Source: Tragulus kanchil
Taxonomy: Eukaryota > Chordata > Mammalia > Artiodactyla > Tragulidae
Assembly: GCA_022376925.1 (NCBI GenBank)
Contig: JAIOJX010000026.1
Coordinates: forward strand, 255,127,330-255,191,329
DNA length: 64,000 nucleotides
Reading direction: 5' to 3'
Translations under genes and position numbers: made by a program
Notes under the pieces: model-generated
The model's database searches: none
Told to the model about the DNA's origin: nothing
What the model saw: only the letters and a program-made list of their open reading frames with translations
Part shown: positions 1-11,420 of the stretch, piece after piece
Numbering within the stretch: position 1 is the first letter of the stretch
How the letters are laid out: each line of letters starts with the position of its first letter

Positions 1-329
1 GTGGTAGTGGTGATTGAATTACCAGTGGTTGATGGCAGAAGTCTTGTTCTATACTAGAACCCCTCTGATACTCTCCCCATTGGGTAGAAAGGGTGCCTCA
101 TTACTGCTGGGTTGGGGAGAAAGTTCCTGCTCCTCATGTGGATTCTGCTGATACTGCAGGAAGGGGGAGATTATGTGACTGGCTAGCAGAGATGAAAGTC
201 TCAGCTTTCTACTTGGCTTTGCTTGATATCACTCTGGTGAAGTTGCTAGAGCATCTCATTACTGTCTCATGAGAGTAGAAATCTAAGGTTTCCTGTCAGA
301 CTTTGCAAGTATGACTGGGAGTGCAGTTT
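1..329. other. unrecognised, probably ancient repeat
   Basis: No open frame of note. The repeated phrases (gtgcctcattactgctggg, then similar words near 255-270) resemble diverged internal L1M-type sequence, but I cannot assign it firmly. It ends where the CHR-type SINE begins. Confidence 0.35.
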
Positions 330-560
330 TCTAAAATTAATTAGTTTGACCACACCAGTTCTTAGTTGTTTGATATGGGGTCTTTGATCTTCCTTGAGGC
401 ATGCAGGATCTTTAGTTGCAGCATGCGAGCTCTTAGTTATGGCATGTGAACAACTCTTAGTTGTAGCATGTGGGGTCTCATTCCCTGATTAGGTATTGAA
501 TCCAGCCCTCCTGTGTTGGGAGCACAGAGTCTTAGCCACCGGACAACCAAGGAAGTCTGG
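330..560 (-). mobile_element. CHR-2-type tRNA-derived SINE, old copy
   Basis: Read on the minus strand it has a decayed tRNA-Glu-derived head (around 485-555, ending ggacaaccaaggaagtc on the plus strand) and the repeated body words ggatctttagttgcagcatg and agctcttagttatggcatg typical of cetartiodactyl CHR-2 SINEs. It is more diverged than the CHR-2-like copies elsewhere in the window. Confidence 0.75.
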
Positions 561-671
561 AGCCACAGTTATTTATTGTGGTATATGACTGGAGTAGAGA
601 AGTTATTGTATAAAAGTTTTCCATTTCACTAGGATGACCTATTGTTCATCCTTCATTGGGTCTATTTTGTC

Positions 672-888
672 TGTGGGCTTCCTTGATGGCTCAGCAGTGA
701 AGAGTCTGCCTTCAATGCAGGAGACGTAGAAGACCTGGGTTTGATGTAAGGGTTGGGAAGATCCCCTGGAGGAGGAAATGGCAACCCACTCCAGGATTCA
801 TGCTGGGAAATCCCATGGGCAGAGGAGCCTAGTGGGCTACAATCCATGGAGCCACAAAGACTTCGACACAACTGAGCAACTGAACATT
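672..888 (+). mobile_element. Bov-tA SINE
   Basis: A tRNA-Glu-like head (gggcttccttgatggctcag, then a tgcaggagac anticodon-arm word) is followed by the Bov-A body (gatcccctggaggagg, aaatggcaacccactccagg) and the typical end (cgacacaactgagcaactga). Short open frames here are SINE translations, not genes. Confidence 0.9.
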
Positions 889-1125
889 TTTTATGTACTT
901 ACTGACATTGTCAGGTTTCTGACTTCTTCTGCTGCAAGTCTGGGATGTATGAGGCAAAAACCAACCAACCAACCAAAAAACAATATCTTCCCCCCCAAAA
1001 AACCCAAGGAACTCACCGCCATGTTGTTCTTTGGGTTTGATGTACTTAGCCAATCTGCTTTCTTGTCTCTACTTTTCAAAATCTTATATATATTTGACAT
1101 ATAGCCAGAATTTTGGGGGATAATT

Positions 1126-2366
1126 TTTGAAGTTGTAGTATAGTTGATGTACAATGTTATATAATTGTACAGTATAATGATTCACAGTTTTTAAAGGTTA
1201 TACTCCATTTATAGTTAATATAAACTATTATCTATATCCCCTATATTATATATCTTTGTGGATATATGTAATATATAGTATAATACATTATATAACTTCT
1301 GTAATTAGCCTTATAGCATATTTTATACATAATAGTTTATATAGCTTAATTTCCTACCCTTATGTTGCCCCTCCCATACCCCCACTGATAACCACTAATT
1401 TGTTTCCTTTATCTGTGAATCTGTTTCCTTTTTGTTATATTCACTGGTTTGTGTATTTTTTAGATTCCACGTATAAGTTATATCATACAGTGTTTGTCTT
1501 TTATCTGTCTGGCCGGTGTAATGCCTTCCAAGTCAATCCATGTTGCTGCAAATAGCAAAATTTCATTCACTTTTATGTCTGAATAGCATTCTATTCTATT
1601 ACCACATCTTCTTTATGATAGTTTTTTTTTTTTTTTTCTTTTTTGGGGGGCGTGTTGGGTAGGGAGGGGGCCTGGTGGGCCACTTCTATTGGTCTTTCAT
1701 TTATCTATGTTTCATCCATCTTTGTTCTTTGGCCCGTGTGGACCTCCCATCACAGTGGCCTCTGTTGTTGCAGAGCACCGTCTCTGTGAGCATGTGCTCC
1801 AGAGCTCCCGTTCGGTAATTCGACACATCGGTCCGGCAGCTCCGCGGCACGTGGGATCTTCCCAGGCCAGAGATCGAACCGGTGCCCCTTGCACTGCAAG
1901 GTGGTGTCCTTACCCACTGGACCACCAGGGAAGCTCTGCATCTTCTTTATCCATTAATGTTGATGAACACTTAAGTTGCTTCCATATCTTGGTTATTGTA
2001 AATAAGGCGCCACGAGCATTGGGGTGCATGTATCTTCTTGAATTAGTGTTTTTGTTTTTGTTTGTATATATACCCAGGAGTAGAATTGCTGAGTCCTATG
2101 GTAATTCTATTTTTAGTTTTTTGTGAAACCTCCATGCTATTTTCATGGTGACTGCACCAATTTACATTCTCCACATCCTTGCTAACATTTGTTATTTGTA
2201 TACTTTCTGATAATATTCTATCTGATAAGTGTGAGGTGTTATCTGATTGTAGTTTTGATCTGCATTTCTCTGATGATTAGCAATGTTGAGAATTTTTAAT
2301 GTGCCTGTTGGCCACCTGCATATTCTCTTTGGAGAAATACTTATCTAGGTCTTGTCCCCATTCTTT
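1126..2366 (-). mobile_element. L1 3' portion, minus strand, split by a SINE
   Basis: Reverse-complement L1 3'UTR and ORF2-end sequence runs from about 1126 to 1616 and resumes at 1951. Familiar words are ccatgttgctgcaaatagca, cattggggtgcatgtatc and tgatctgcatttctctgatg. The CHR-2-like SINE at 1617-1938 interrupts it. Bov-A/Bov-tA then interrupt it at 2367-2690, and a last piece lies at 2691-2768. The sequence from 1954 is repeated from 3072. Confidence 0.85.
1617..1938 (-). mobile_element. CHR-2-like SINE, subfamily A, with 12-bp TSD
   Basis: On the minus strand: tRNA-derived head with A-box and B-box-like words (ccagtgggtaagga, ggttcgatc), CHR-2-like body (ccaattac, gctctggag, gaccaatagaagtggcc), a C-rich segment (G-rich on plus, 1645-1680) and a poly-A tail (poly-T on plus). 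It sits inside the L1 and is flanked by catcttctttat at 1605-1616 and 1939-1950, a perfect target-site duplication. It carries the subfamily A words gtgtcc and acacat. Confidence 0.88.
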
Positions 2367-2690
2367 TTTGGAAAAGGAAATGGCAAGTCACTTTAGTATT
2401 CTTGCCTGGAAAACTTCATGGATGGAGAAGCCAGATTGAGCTATGGTCCATGGAGTCTCAAATATATTTATATGGCTTCCTTGATAGCTTGGTGGTGAGG
2501 AATCTGCCTGCAATGCAGGAGACCTGAGTTTCATCCCTGAGTTGGGAAGATACCCCTGGAGGAGGGCATGGCAACCCACTCTAGTATGCTTGCCTGGAGA
2601 CTTCCATGGACAGAGAGTCTGGAGAGCTGCAGTCCATGTGGTCACACAGAGTTAGACATGACTGAAGTGATAAAGTAGTAGCAGCAGCCC
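2367..2690 (+). mobile_element. Bov-A fragment followed by Bov-tA SINE
   Basis: A lone Bov-A body (about 2367-2457: gaaatggcaagtcacttt through gtccatggagtctcaa) is followed by a full Bov-tA (about 2466-2690) with tRNA head (ggcttccttgatagcttgg) and Bov-A body. Both interrupt L1, which resumes at 2691. The same arrangement recurs at 3485-3808 in the second copy of duplication 1. Confidence 0.88.
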
Positions 2691-2768
2691 ATTTTTAAAT
2701 CAGTTTTATTTATTTATTTTTTTGATGTTGAGTTGTATGAACTGTTTATGTATTTTAATATCCAGGAT

Positions 2769-3071
2769 TTCTGGTTGTACCCAGTGGTAGTATTATGGTA
2801 AAGTTCCTCTACCCCATCTTGGAATAATGTGTCTTTTAATCCCTCAAAATAGAAATATTTTATTTGTTGCTGAGGTTAGGAGTTGCCAACAAAAGTGAAA
2901 TAGTTGTGGGGAAAGGAAGAAAATTTCATTGTGGTTTATTTATAATGTTTTTGAATGTTTGAGGAGAGTAGAGGAGAACAGATTCTGCCACTCCTAAAAG
3001 ACGTGTGAGTACTAATTGAATATTGATACAGTCATTCATTCACAATTGAGCACATATCTAAAAATCAACCC
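2769..3071. other. unrecognised sequence
   Basis: No repeat or gene recognised. The part from 2838 occurs three times in the window (2838-3071, 3956-4189, 5120-5352) because duplications 1 and 2 overlap. Confidence 0.6.
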
Positions 3072-3955
3072 TTAATGTTGATGAACACTTAAGTTGCTTC
3101 CATATCTTGGTTATTGTAAATAAGGCGCCACGAGCATTGGGGTGCATGTATCTTCTTGAATTAGTGTTTTTGTTTTTGTTTGTATATATACCCAGGAGTA
3201 GAATTGCTGAGTCCTATGGTAATTCTATTTTTAGTTTTTTGTGAAACCTCCATGCTATTTTCATGGTGACTGCACCAATTTACATTCTCCACATCCTTGC
3301 TAACATTTGTTATTTGTATACTTTCTGATAATATTCTATCTGATAAGTGTGAGGTGTTATCTGATTGTAGTTTTGATCTGCATTTCTCTGATGATTAGCA
3401 ATGTTGAGAATTTTTAATGTGCCTGTTGGCCACCTGCATATTCTCTTTGGAGAAATACTTATCTAGGTCTTGTCCCCATTCTTTTTTGGAAAAGGAAATG
3501 GCAAGTCACTTTAGTATTCTTGCCTGGAAAACTTCATGGATGGAGAAGCCAGATTGAGCTATGGTCCATGGAGTCTCAAATATATTTATATGGCTTCCTT
3601 GATAGCTTGGTGGTGAGGAATCTGCCTGCAATGCAGGAGACCTGAGTTTCATCCCTGAGTTGGGAAGATACCCCTGGAGGAGGGCATGGCAACCCACTCT
3701 AGTATGCTTGCCTGGAGACTTCCATGGACAGAGAGTCTGGAGAGCTGCAGTCCATGTGGTCACACAGAGTTAGACATGACTGAAGTGATAAAGTAGTAGC
3801 AGCAGCCCATTTTTAAATCAGTTTTATTTATTTATTTTTTTGATGTTGAGTTGTATGAACTGTTTATGTATTTTAATATCCAGGATTTCTGGTTGTACCC
3901 AGTGGTAGTATTATGGTAAAGTTCCTCTACCCCATCTTGGAATAATGTGTCTTTT

Positions 3956-6282
3956 AATCCCTCAAAATAGAAATATTTTATTTGTTGCTGAGGTTAGGAG
4001 TTGCCAACAAAAGTGAAATAGTTGTGGGGAAAGGAAGAAAATTTCATTGTGGTTTATTTATAATGTTTTTGAATGTTTGAGGAGAGTAGAGGAGAACAGA
4101 TTCTGCCACTCCTAAAAGACGTGTGAGTACTAATTGAATATTGATACAGTCATTCATTCACAATTGAGCACATATCTAAAAATCAACACTGTTTTCCTGG
4201 CAGTTTGATTGATGTTAGGAGTATAAAGACAAGTTTTCTTTTGCCTATTAGGAACTTAAAATCTATTAAAACTTAAAATCTATTAAAACCTGACATCCAA
4301 ATAAGAAAACATTGATAACATCATAAATAAACTGAGTCTTGAAGGATGAGTTGAAGTTCTTTAGGTGAACTGGAAAAAAAATGATATAAACAGAAGAAAT
4401 AGCTTGCTTAAAAACACAAAAGCATTGAATTTTGAGGGTTTAGGAAAATGGCAAGCATCAGTGTGAAAAAAAAATAAGGGGGTCATATATGTGAACAGTA
4501 TGATAAAGTAGTATTTTTAATAGGCTAAAAATACAGGTCGATTGTATTAATCTGGTATGTCATCCTAAGGAAGTTTTACACTGTCTGCAGGTAATGAAGA
4601 ATGTGCTTTAAACTGTTTGATTGAGCATTTTAAAAGGATGATTTTTGTTATATTTATATATGTTCATATGTATCCTTTAATATATTTTTACATATGTGGA
4701 TGTGAGGCTTGACATTCTGACTTCCTCTCTTTCTTCTTGCTTTTCTCCTGTATGATCATCTGTGGTTTAGAAATGGGGGAGAGAAATGTTCACTTAAACA
4801 TCTAGAGTGATTTGTGTCAATGTAACAGATGCACGAGTGCAGCTCAGGATGAAGCTATTGTTTCAAACCTGTTCTCCCAGACAGTTTTCATTTTTACTAG
4901 CTGTGTGTGTGACTGTTTGTATTTAAATACAGTAACACCCAGTATTATTACTAATAGTTACCTCACAATCTGTTTTTTCCTCAGCCATTTCAGTTTACTT
5001 ATCAATAGTATTTTTTCATAGAATCTAGTAGAACTGTACACTGATGGGGCATATTAATTTCAGGAAATGAAAAGTACATATCTTCTCCAAGAATGGGAAC
5101 ATGTGATTTAGCTCAGTTAAATCCCTCAAAATAGAAATATTTTATTTGTTGCTGAGGTTAGGAGTTGCCAACAAAAGTGAAATAGTTGTGGGGAAAGGAA
5201 GAAAATTTCATTGTGGTTTATTTATAATGTTTTTGAATGTTTGAGGAGAGTAGAGGAGAACAGATTCTGCCACTCCTAAAAGACGTGTGAGTACTAATTG
5301 AATATTGATACAGTCATTCATTCACAATTGAGCACATATCTAAAAATCAACACTGTTTTCCTGGCAGTTTGATTGATGTTAGGAGTATAAAGACAAGTTT
5401 TCTTTTGCCTATTAGGAACTTAAAATCTATTAAAACTTAAAATCTATTAAAACCTGACATCCAAATAAGAAAACATTGATAACATCATAAATAAACTGAG
5501 TCTTGAAGGATGAGTTGAAGTTCTTTAGGTGAACTGGAAAAAAAATGATATAAACAGAAGAAATAGCTTGCTTAAAAACACAAAAGCATTGAATTTTGAG
5601 GGTTTAGGAAAATGGCAAGCATCAGTGTGAAAAAAAAATAAGGGGGTCATATATGTGAACAGTATGATAAAGTAGTATTTTTAATAGGCTAAAAATACAG
5701 GTCGATTGTATTAATCTGGTATGTCATCCTAAGGAAGTTTTACACTGTCTGCAGGTAATGAAGAATGTGCTTTAAACTGTTTGATTGAGCATTTTAAAAG
5801 GATGATTTTTGTTATATTTATATATGTTCATATGTATCCTTTAATATATTTTACATATGTGGATGTGAGGCTTGACATTCTGACTTCCTCTCTTTCTTCT
5901 TGCTTTTCTCCTGTATGATCATCTGTGGTTTAGAAATGGGGGAGAGAAATGTTCACTTAAACATCTAGAGTGATTTGTGTCAATGTAACAGATGCACGAG
6001 TGCAGCTCAGGATGAAGCTATTGTTTCAAACCTGTTCTCCCAGACAGTTTTCATTTTTACTAGCTGTGTGTGTGACTGTTTGTATTTAAATACAGTAACA
6101 CCCAGTATTATTACTAATAGTTACCTCACAATCTGTTTTTTCCTCAGCCATTTCAGTTTACTTATCAATAGTATTTTTTCATAGAATCTAGTAGAACTGT
6201 ACACTGATGGGGCATATTAATTTCAGGAAATGAAAAGTACATATCTTCTCCAAGAATGGGAACATGTGATTTAGCTCAGTTT
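3956..6282 (+). repeat. tandem duplication 2, period 1164
   Basis: Copy 1 is 3956-5119 and copy 2 is 5120-6282, one base shorter because of a T-run difference near 4687/5850. It overlaps copy 2 of duplication 1. The left break lies inside unrecognised single-copy-looking sequence (aatccctcaaaatag). Confidence 0.95.
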
Positions 6283-6790
6283 GTTAAAATAGTTAAAATA
6301 TTCTTTATCATGCAGAGTGTAATGTTAATTTTCATTGTTTTCTTCTTAATCATTTATATTTATTTATCTCTTCTTGTCTTTAGATATATTCTATTAGTAT
6401 CTGTAAATGTTTCCCCTCTTCTGTAATAGCATATATTCAAACCTTATGGTATCCCTAATGTATTGGTATATTTTTAAAAAACCCCGTATACAATAACACT
6501 TTATTTTTATGCTGTCTAAATCTTTTATTTAAAGACATCTGGTATGCTTGGCTCAGAGGACAAAATATGACAGTGCTGAAAAGTAGTATTAGCAATTCTT
6601 ATGACTTCTTACATATTTTAAGATGTTTATGGCAGAAATTACATACTGTAGTGGATAGAGTAGCAGACTAAGAAAAAATTATCACTGATATGCATTGCTT
6701 ACTTGTTGTGACCTTGGGAAAATCAGTAGGCTTTTCTTAATGAATGATTCTAATTTTTTAAATTAAATTTTAGTTTTATATGGTCATACA
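4190..6790. other. unrecognised AT-rich sequence
   Basis: Apart from the duplication structure I see no gene, SINE or LINE. A 69-codon open frame appears at 4812, 5975 and 7104 because the segment is present three times. It has no recognisable motif, no upstream features and looks like chance. Confidence 0.6.
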
Positions 6791-8130
6791 TCTTTTTTTT
6801 TTATTTTTTTTTAATTTATTTATTTTCATCCTTCTTTATTCTTTGGCCTGTGTGGGCATCCCATCTCAGTAGCCTCTCTCCTTGCAGAGCACAGACTCTG
6901 GGCCCATGTGCTCCAGAGTGCTGGCTCCTAATTGGATACACTGGTCCAGCTGCTCCGAGGCACGTGGGATCTTCTGACCAGGGATGAACTATTGTGAGGC
7001 TTGACATTCTGACTTCCTCTCTTTCTTCTTGCTTTTCTCCTGTATGATCATCTGTGGTTTAGAAATGGGGGAGAGAAATGTTCACTTAAACATCTAGAGT
7101 GATTTGTGTCAATGTAACAGATGCACGAGTGCAGCTCAGGATGAAGCTATTGTTTCAAACCTGTTCTCCCAGACAGTTTTCATTTTTACTAGCTGTGTGT
7201 GTGACTGTTTGTATTTAAATACAGTAACACCCAGTATTATTACTAATAGTTACCTCACAATCTGTTTTTTCCTCAGCCATTTCAGTTTACTTATCAATAG
7301 TATTTTTTCATAGAATCTAGTAGAACTGTACACTGATGGGGCATATTAATTTCAGGAAATGAAAAGTACATATCTTCTCCAAGAATGGGAACATGTGATT
7401 TAGCTCAGTTTGTTAAAATAGTTAAAATATTCTTTATCATGCAGAGTGTAATGTTAATTTTTCATTGTTTTCTTCTTAATCATTTATATTTATTTATCTC
7501 TTCTTGTCTTTAGATATATTCTATTAGTATCTGTAAATGTTTCCCCTCTTCTGTAATAGCATATATTCAAACCTTATGGTATCCCTAATGTATTGGTATA
7601 TTTTTAAAAAACCCCGTATACAATAACACTTTATTTTTATGCTGTCTAAATCTTTTATTTAAAGACATCTGGTATGCTTGGCTCAGAGGACAAAATATGA
7701 CAGTGCTGAAAAGTAGTATTAGCAATTCTTATGACTTCTTACATATTTTAAGATGTTTATGGCAGAAATTACATACTGTAGTGGATAGAGTAGCAGACTA
7801 AGAAAAAATTATCACTGATATGCATTGCTTACTTGTTGTGACCTTGGGAAAATCAGTAGGCTTTTCTTAATGAATGATTCTAATTTTTTAAATTAAATTT
7901 TAGTTTTATATGGTCATACATCTTTTTTTGGCCTTTTTTTTTGTTTTTTTATTTATTTATTTTTCATCCTTCTTTATTCTTTGGCCTGTGTGGGCATCCC
8001 ATCTCAGTAGCCTCTCTCCTTGCAGAGCACAGACTCTGGGCCCATGTGCTCCAGAGTGCTGGCTCCTAATTGGATACACTGGTCCAGCTGCTCCGAGGCA
8101 CGTGGGATCTTCCCTGACCAGGGATTGAAC
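5864..8130 (+). repeat. tandem duplication 3, period about 1129-1137
   Basis: Copy 1 is 5864-6992 and copy 2 is 6993 to about 8130. Copy 1 breaks off inside the head of a CHR-2-like SINE, and its last bases carry deletions relative to copy 2 (cttctgaccagggatga against cttccctgaccagggat). The poly-T tail of the SINE also differs in length and composition between the copies. Confidence 0.93.
6791..6992 (-). mobile_element. CHR-2-like SINE, subfamily B, cut by junction
   Basis: Same locus as the copy at 7889-8180. It begins with the poly-T/ttatttattttcatcc end and stops at 6992 inside the tRNA-derived head, where the second copy of duplication 3 starts. The truncation is a junction effect, not a transposition event. 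Confidence 0.85.
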
Positions 8131-8180
8131 CTGTGCCCCTTGCACTGCAAGGTGGACTCTTTACCCACTGGACCACCTGG
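7889..8180 (-). mobile_element. CHR-2-like SINE, subfamily B, possible 3' transduction
   Basis: The body and head (about 7921-8180) are intact and lack the C-rich tail segment. The subfamily B words are actctttaccc and ggatacac. A 17-bp target-site duplication, gaatgattctaattttt, flanks the unit at 7872-7888 and 8181-8197. About 30 extra bases at 7889-7920 lie inside that duplication but outside the SINE body, on the 3' side of the element. Confidence 0.82.
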
Positions 8181-8197
8181 GAATGATTCTAATTTTT

Positions 8198-8990
8198 AAC
8201 CACAGTTGTATAGTTATGGAAGAGCCAAAAATTGACTGAAATATATGTGTAATAAGAATGCTGAGCCTTTAAACATAGTTTTTTTTTTTTTTTTTTTAAT
8301 TTAGCATATTAATTGCTCCTCTAAATGGCTCACTTGAATTCAGTGTTTTGTAATGATTAAAAATATTTATATGGCCAGTGGAAACCTTTTGGCTTGAATT
8401 TCTTGATGAATTATAAGTGATAATATAGTACTTACTTCTACTTCTACTTGTTATAGAAATTCTTTAGATATTAAAATATTTTAGATATTAAAACTGAATT
8501 AGTGTTAAACCAAATATGAAGCATTATTATAAAATTTCGCTTATGTTTTGCTGCTGATGGTTTTAACTGAGAGATATTAATTGACTAAATCCTATCTCTA
8601 TAGTGAGACCATGACAATGTTATTTACTAGATACGTATAAGAACCAACTCATAGTCTGTGATATTTCAGCTTGTGTGTACTGTCCTCTGCTGGATGGAAA
8701 ATGTTATCCTAGTTCAAATGATCAGTGCCTGCTGCCTTTCTAGTGATTTATTTTGGTTAAATTTTGAAAGTCTTTGTGGTACATTTGCTAAGGATATGGT
8801 GAAAAAAGTTTCACTCACAGCCCAGCATCCCTCACACATGGCTGATTCTGGAAAGTTCTTTGATTGTGGAATAATTAATTTTGTTATAAAATTTTCAGTC
8901 ATTTGGGAAATTGGTTAAAAAGAGGACCTTTAAGTTAAATTTAAGTTAAACTGTGGCATGTTTATATTTACATATATTTATGTCTCTTTT
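8198..8990. other. unrecognised AT-rich sequence
   Basis: No repeat recognised. An 86-codon frame at 8658 (again at 9843) and its antisense shadow show no motif. The same sequence appears in the second copy of duplication 4. Confidence 0.5.
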
Positions 8991-8997
8991 ATTGAAG

Positions 8998-9064
8998 CCA
9001 AAGGTCAAGATTGAGTCAAACCAAGGAATTCAGCAAGTCATGACCATTGGCAGTTTTTTATATG
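8998..9064 (+). other. candidate 67-base coding exon (weak)
   Basis: A pyrimidine-rich stretch ending ttttattgaag precedes position 8998, and a near-perfect donor (G then GTGAGT, GT at 9065) follows 9064. In the phase starting at 8998 all 22 codons are open (begins PKVKIESNQG, ends GSFLY) and one base is left over. The other two phases contain stops. I recognise no protein family, and no neighbouring exon is visible. A short open phase between good splice words can arise by chance. Repeated at 10183-10249 by duplication 4. Confidence 0.2.
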
Positions 9065-9252
9065 GTGAGTGGTCTTGTGATTTTTGTGCGTTTTTCTTGA
9101 ATACTGAAGTTACTTAAAAACTGGGATGCTTTGGTAGAGGTACATGGGAAGAAGAATGCTGGAATTTGATCTGACTCACTATACACATGCCAGATATATT
9201 TTGCTTTCCTGAAAACGTTGTATTATCTTTACTCCTTCTCTAAATCTGTTGC

Positions 9253-9368
9253 CCTAATTGGATACACTGGTCCAGCTGCTCCGAGGCACGTGGGATCTTC
9301 CCTGACCAGGGATTGAACCTGTGCCCCTTGCACTGCAAGGTGGACTCTTTACCCACTGGACCACCTGG
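9253..9368 (-). mobile_element. CHR-2-like SINE head, duplicate piece
   Basis: Second copy of the tRNA-derived half of the SINE at 7889-8180, present because copy 2 of duplication 4 starts inside the SINE body. Confidence 0.88.
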
Positions 9369-10439
9369 GAATGATTCTAATTTTTAACCACAGTTGTATA
9401 GTTATGGAAGAGCCAAAAATTGACTGAAATATATGTGTAATAAGAATGCTGAGCCTTTAAACATAGTTTTTTTTTTTTTTTTAATTTAGCATATTAATTG
9501 CTCCTCTAAATGGCTCACTTGAATTCAGTGTTTTGTAATGATTAAAAATATTTATATGGCCAGTGGAAACCTTTTGGCTTGAATTTCTTGATGAATTATA
9601 AGTGATAATATAGTACTTACTTCTACTTCTACTTGTTATAGAAATTCTTTAGATATTAAAATATTTTAGATATTAAAACTGAATTAGTGTTAAACCAAAT
9701 ATGAAGCATTATTATAAAATTTCGCTTATGTTTTGCTGCTGATGGTTTTAACTGAGAGATATTAATTGACTAAATCCTATCTCTATAGTGAGACCATGAC
9801 AATGTTATTTACTAGATACGTATAAGAACCAACTCATAGTCTGTGATATTTCAGCTTGTGTGTACTGTCCTCTGCTGGATGGAAAATGTTATCCTAGTTC
9901 AAATGATCAGTGCCTGCTGCCTTTCTAGTGATTTATTTTGGTTAAATTTTGAAAGTCTTTGTGGTACATTTGCTAAGGATATGGTGAAAAAAGTTTCACT
10001 CACAGCCCAGCATCCCTCACACATGGCTGATTCTGGAAAGTTCTTTGATTGTGGAATAATTAATTTTGTTATAAAATTTTCAGTCATTTGGGAAATTGGT
10101 TAAAAAGAGGACCTTTAAGTTAAATTTAAGTTAAACTGTGGCATGTTTATATTTACATATATTTATGTCTCTTTTATTGAAGCCAAAGGTCAAGATTGAG
10201 TCAAACCAAGGAATTCAGCAAGTCATGACCATTGGCAGTTTTTTATATGGTGAGTGGTCTTGTGATTTTTGTGCGTTTTTCTTGAATACTGAAGTTACTT
10301 AAAAACTGGGATGCTTTGGTAGAGGTACATGGGAAGAAGAATGCTGGAATTTGATCTGACTCACTATACACATGCCAGATATATTTTGCTTTCCTGAAAA
10401 CGTTGTATTATCTTTACTCCTTCTCTAAATCTGTTGCCT

Positions 10440-10590
10440 TTCTAAGCATGATACTAAAGGCAGATATCCTGAGGAAAAGAGTGATAGATTTTACTCCAAA
10501 AATTTAAAGCTTCTGTCTGCCAGAATCCACTATAAGCAAGATCATAAGGCCACTGACTCCTGGGACAGTGGGTGCAATACCTGTGGTGAA
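10440..10590 (+). mobile_element. ancient L1 ORF2 fragment (weak)
   Basis: Words such as gatagattttactccaaaaa, cttctgtctgccagaatcca and ctataagcaagatcataagg resemble the diverged ORF2 segment of old L1M/HAL1-type elements. No open frame is left. Confidence 0.5.
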
Positions 10591-10649
10591 TAAAGGGTTA
10601 AAATAAAAAGGCGTGTAGTAAATGGTAGGCCATCATTTCACCTAGAGCT

Positions 10650-10778
10650 TGGTACTGGTATTATCTTTATGTTATGGATGAGGAAATTGGGCTTGGAGAG
10701 GTCTCGCTAGTAGTGATAGATTAAGGCTTCAGAACCCAGGCAGTTGTTGCCTGAGCCTATGCTGTTAGCCATTGTATT
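10650..10778 (-). mobile_element. MIR SINE
   Basis: Reverse complement of the MIR core: atggatgaggaaattgggct, gagaggtctcgctagta, then cagaacccaggcagt and gcctatgctgttagcca. It lies between two pieces of ancient L1. Confidence 0.8.
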
Positions 10779-10786
10779 GCCTGCCC

Positions 10787-11420
10787 TCCATTCCTATAGA
10801 TGTCCAGAGACATGAACAGGAAACTCACAAAGACATCCACTAACCAGTAAACATGTAAGACTGACTTTTTCAAGAAATAAAATAAGTGCAAATGAAAATA
10901 AGAAGATATTTTTGTATATGAAACTAACAGAGAAAAAATGATTATGTTCATTATTGGCAAGATATAGAAAAAGCACACTATTGATAGACATTTTTATTGG
11001 GAAAATTACCTAAAGGAATCATTAAAATTCTGTATTCAATTTTTAGTTCTTTGTCTGAGAAAATAATTGTGTGTATATAAAGTCTAGCTTCAAGGATGTG
11101 AACCCAATATTTGTTTATAATAGCTACAGACTGGAATCACCCAAAATGCCCAAAACAATGAATTGGTTACAAAAATCAGTGTACATTTATACAATGGGAT
11201 ACTAGTAGTTGTTTAAAATGACTTTTTAAAAGATTATTTAATTATATATTTATTTGTATTAAGAGGCCATTAAATCATGAGAATTCTACTTAGAGCATGT
11301 AAATTTTACATTAATAAAAGGCTGGAAAATTCAGACCAAAATATTTGTAATGATTATCTTCAGTTAGCTGGACTGTAAGTTGGTATTTTAAAATTTTCTA
11401 AAGTTTCCATAATTTAAAAT
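10787..11420 (+). mobile_element. ancient L1/HAL1-type 3' portion
   Basis: Words such as ctggaatcacccaaaatgcc, aatgaattggttacaaaaat and tacaatgggatactagtagt match the diverged C-terminal ORF2/3' region of old L1 in sense orientation. The tail part from 11300 is repeated from 12397. Confidence 0.65.

Larger units (their letters stand above)
1954..4189 (+). repeat. tandem duplication 1, period 1118
   Basis: Copy 1 is 1954-3071 and copy 2 is 3072-4189, adjacent head to tail and essentially identical. Each holds L1 3' sequence, Bov-A, Bov-tA and unrecognised sequence. The left break falls just inside L1 past the SINE, at no repeat boundary. Most likely an unmerged assembly overlap. Confidence 0.95.
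8065..10438 (+). repeat. tandem duplication 4, period 1185-1188
   Basis: Copy 1 is 8065-9252 and copy 2 is 9253-10438. The break lies in the middle of the SINE body. The copies differ mainly in the length of a T-run near 8280/9467. The candidate exon at 8998-9064 is therefore seen again at 10183-10249. Confidence 0.95.
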
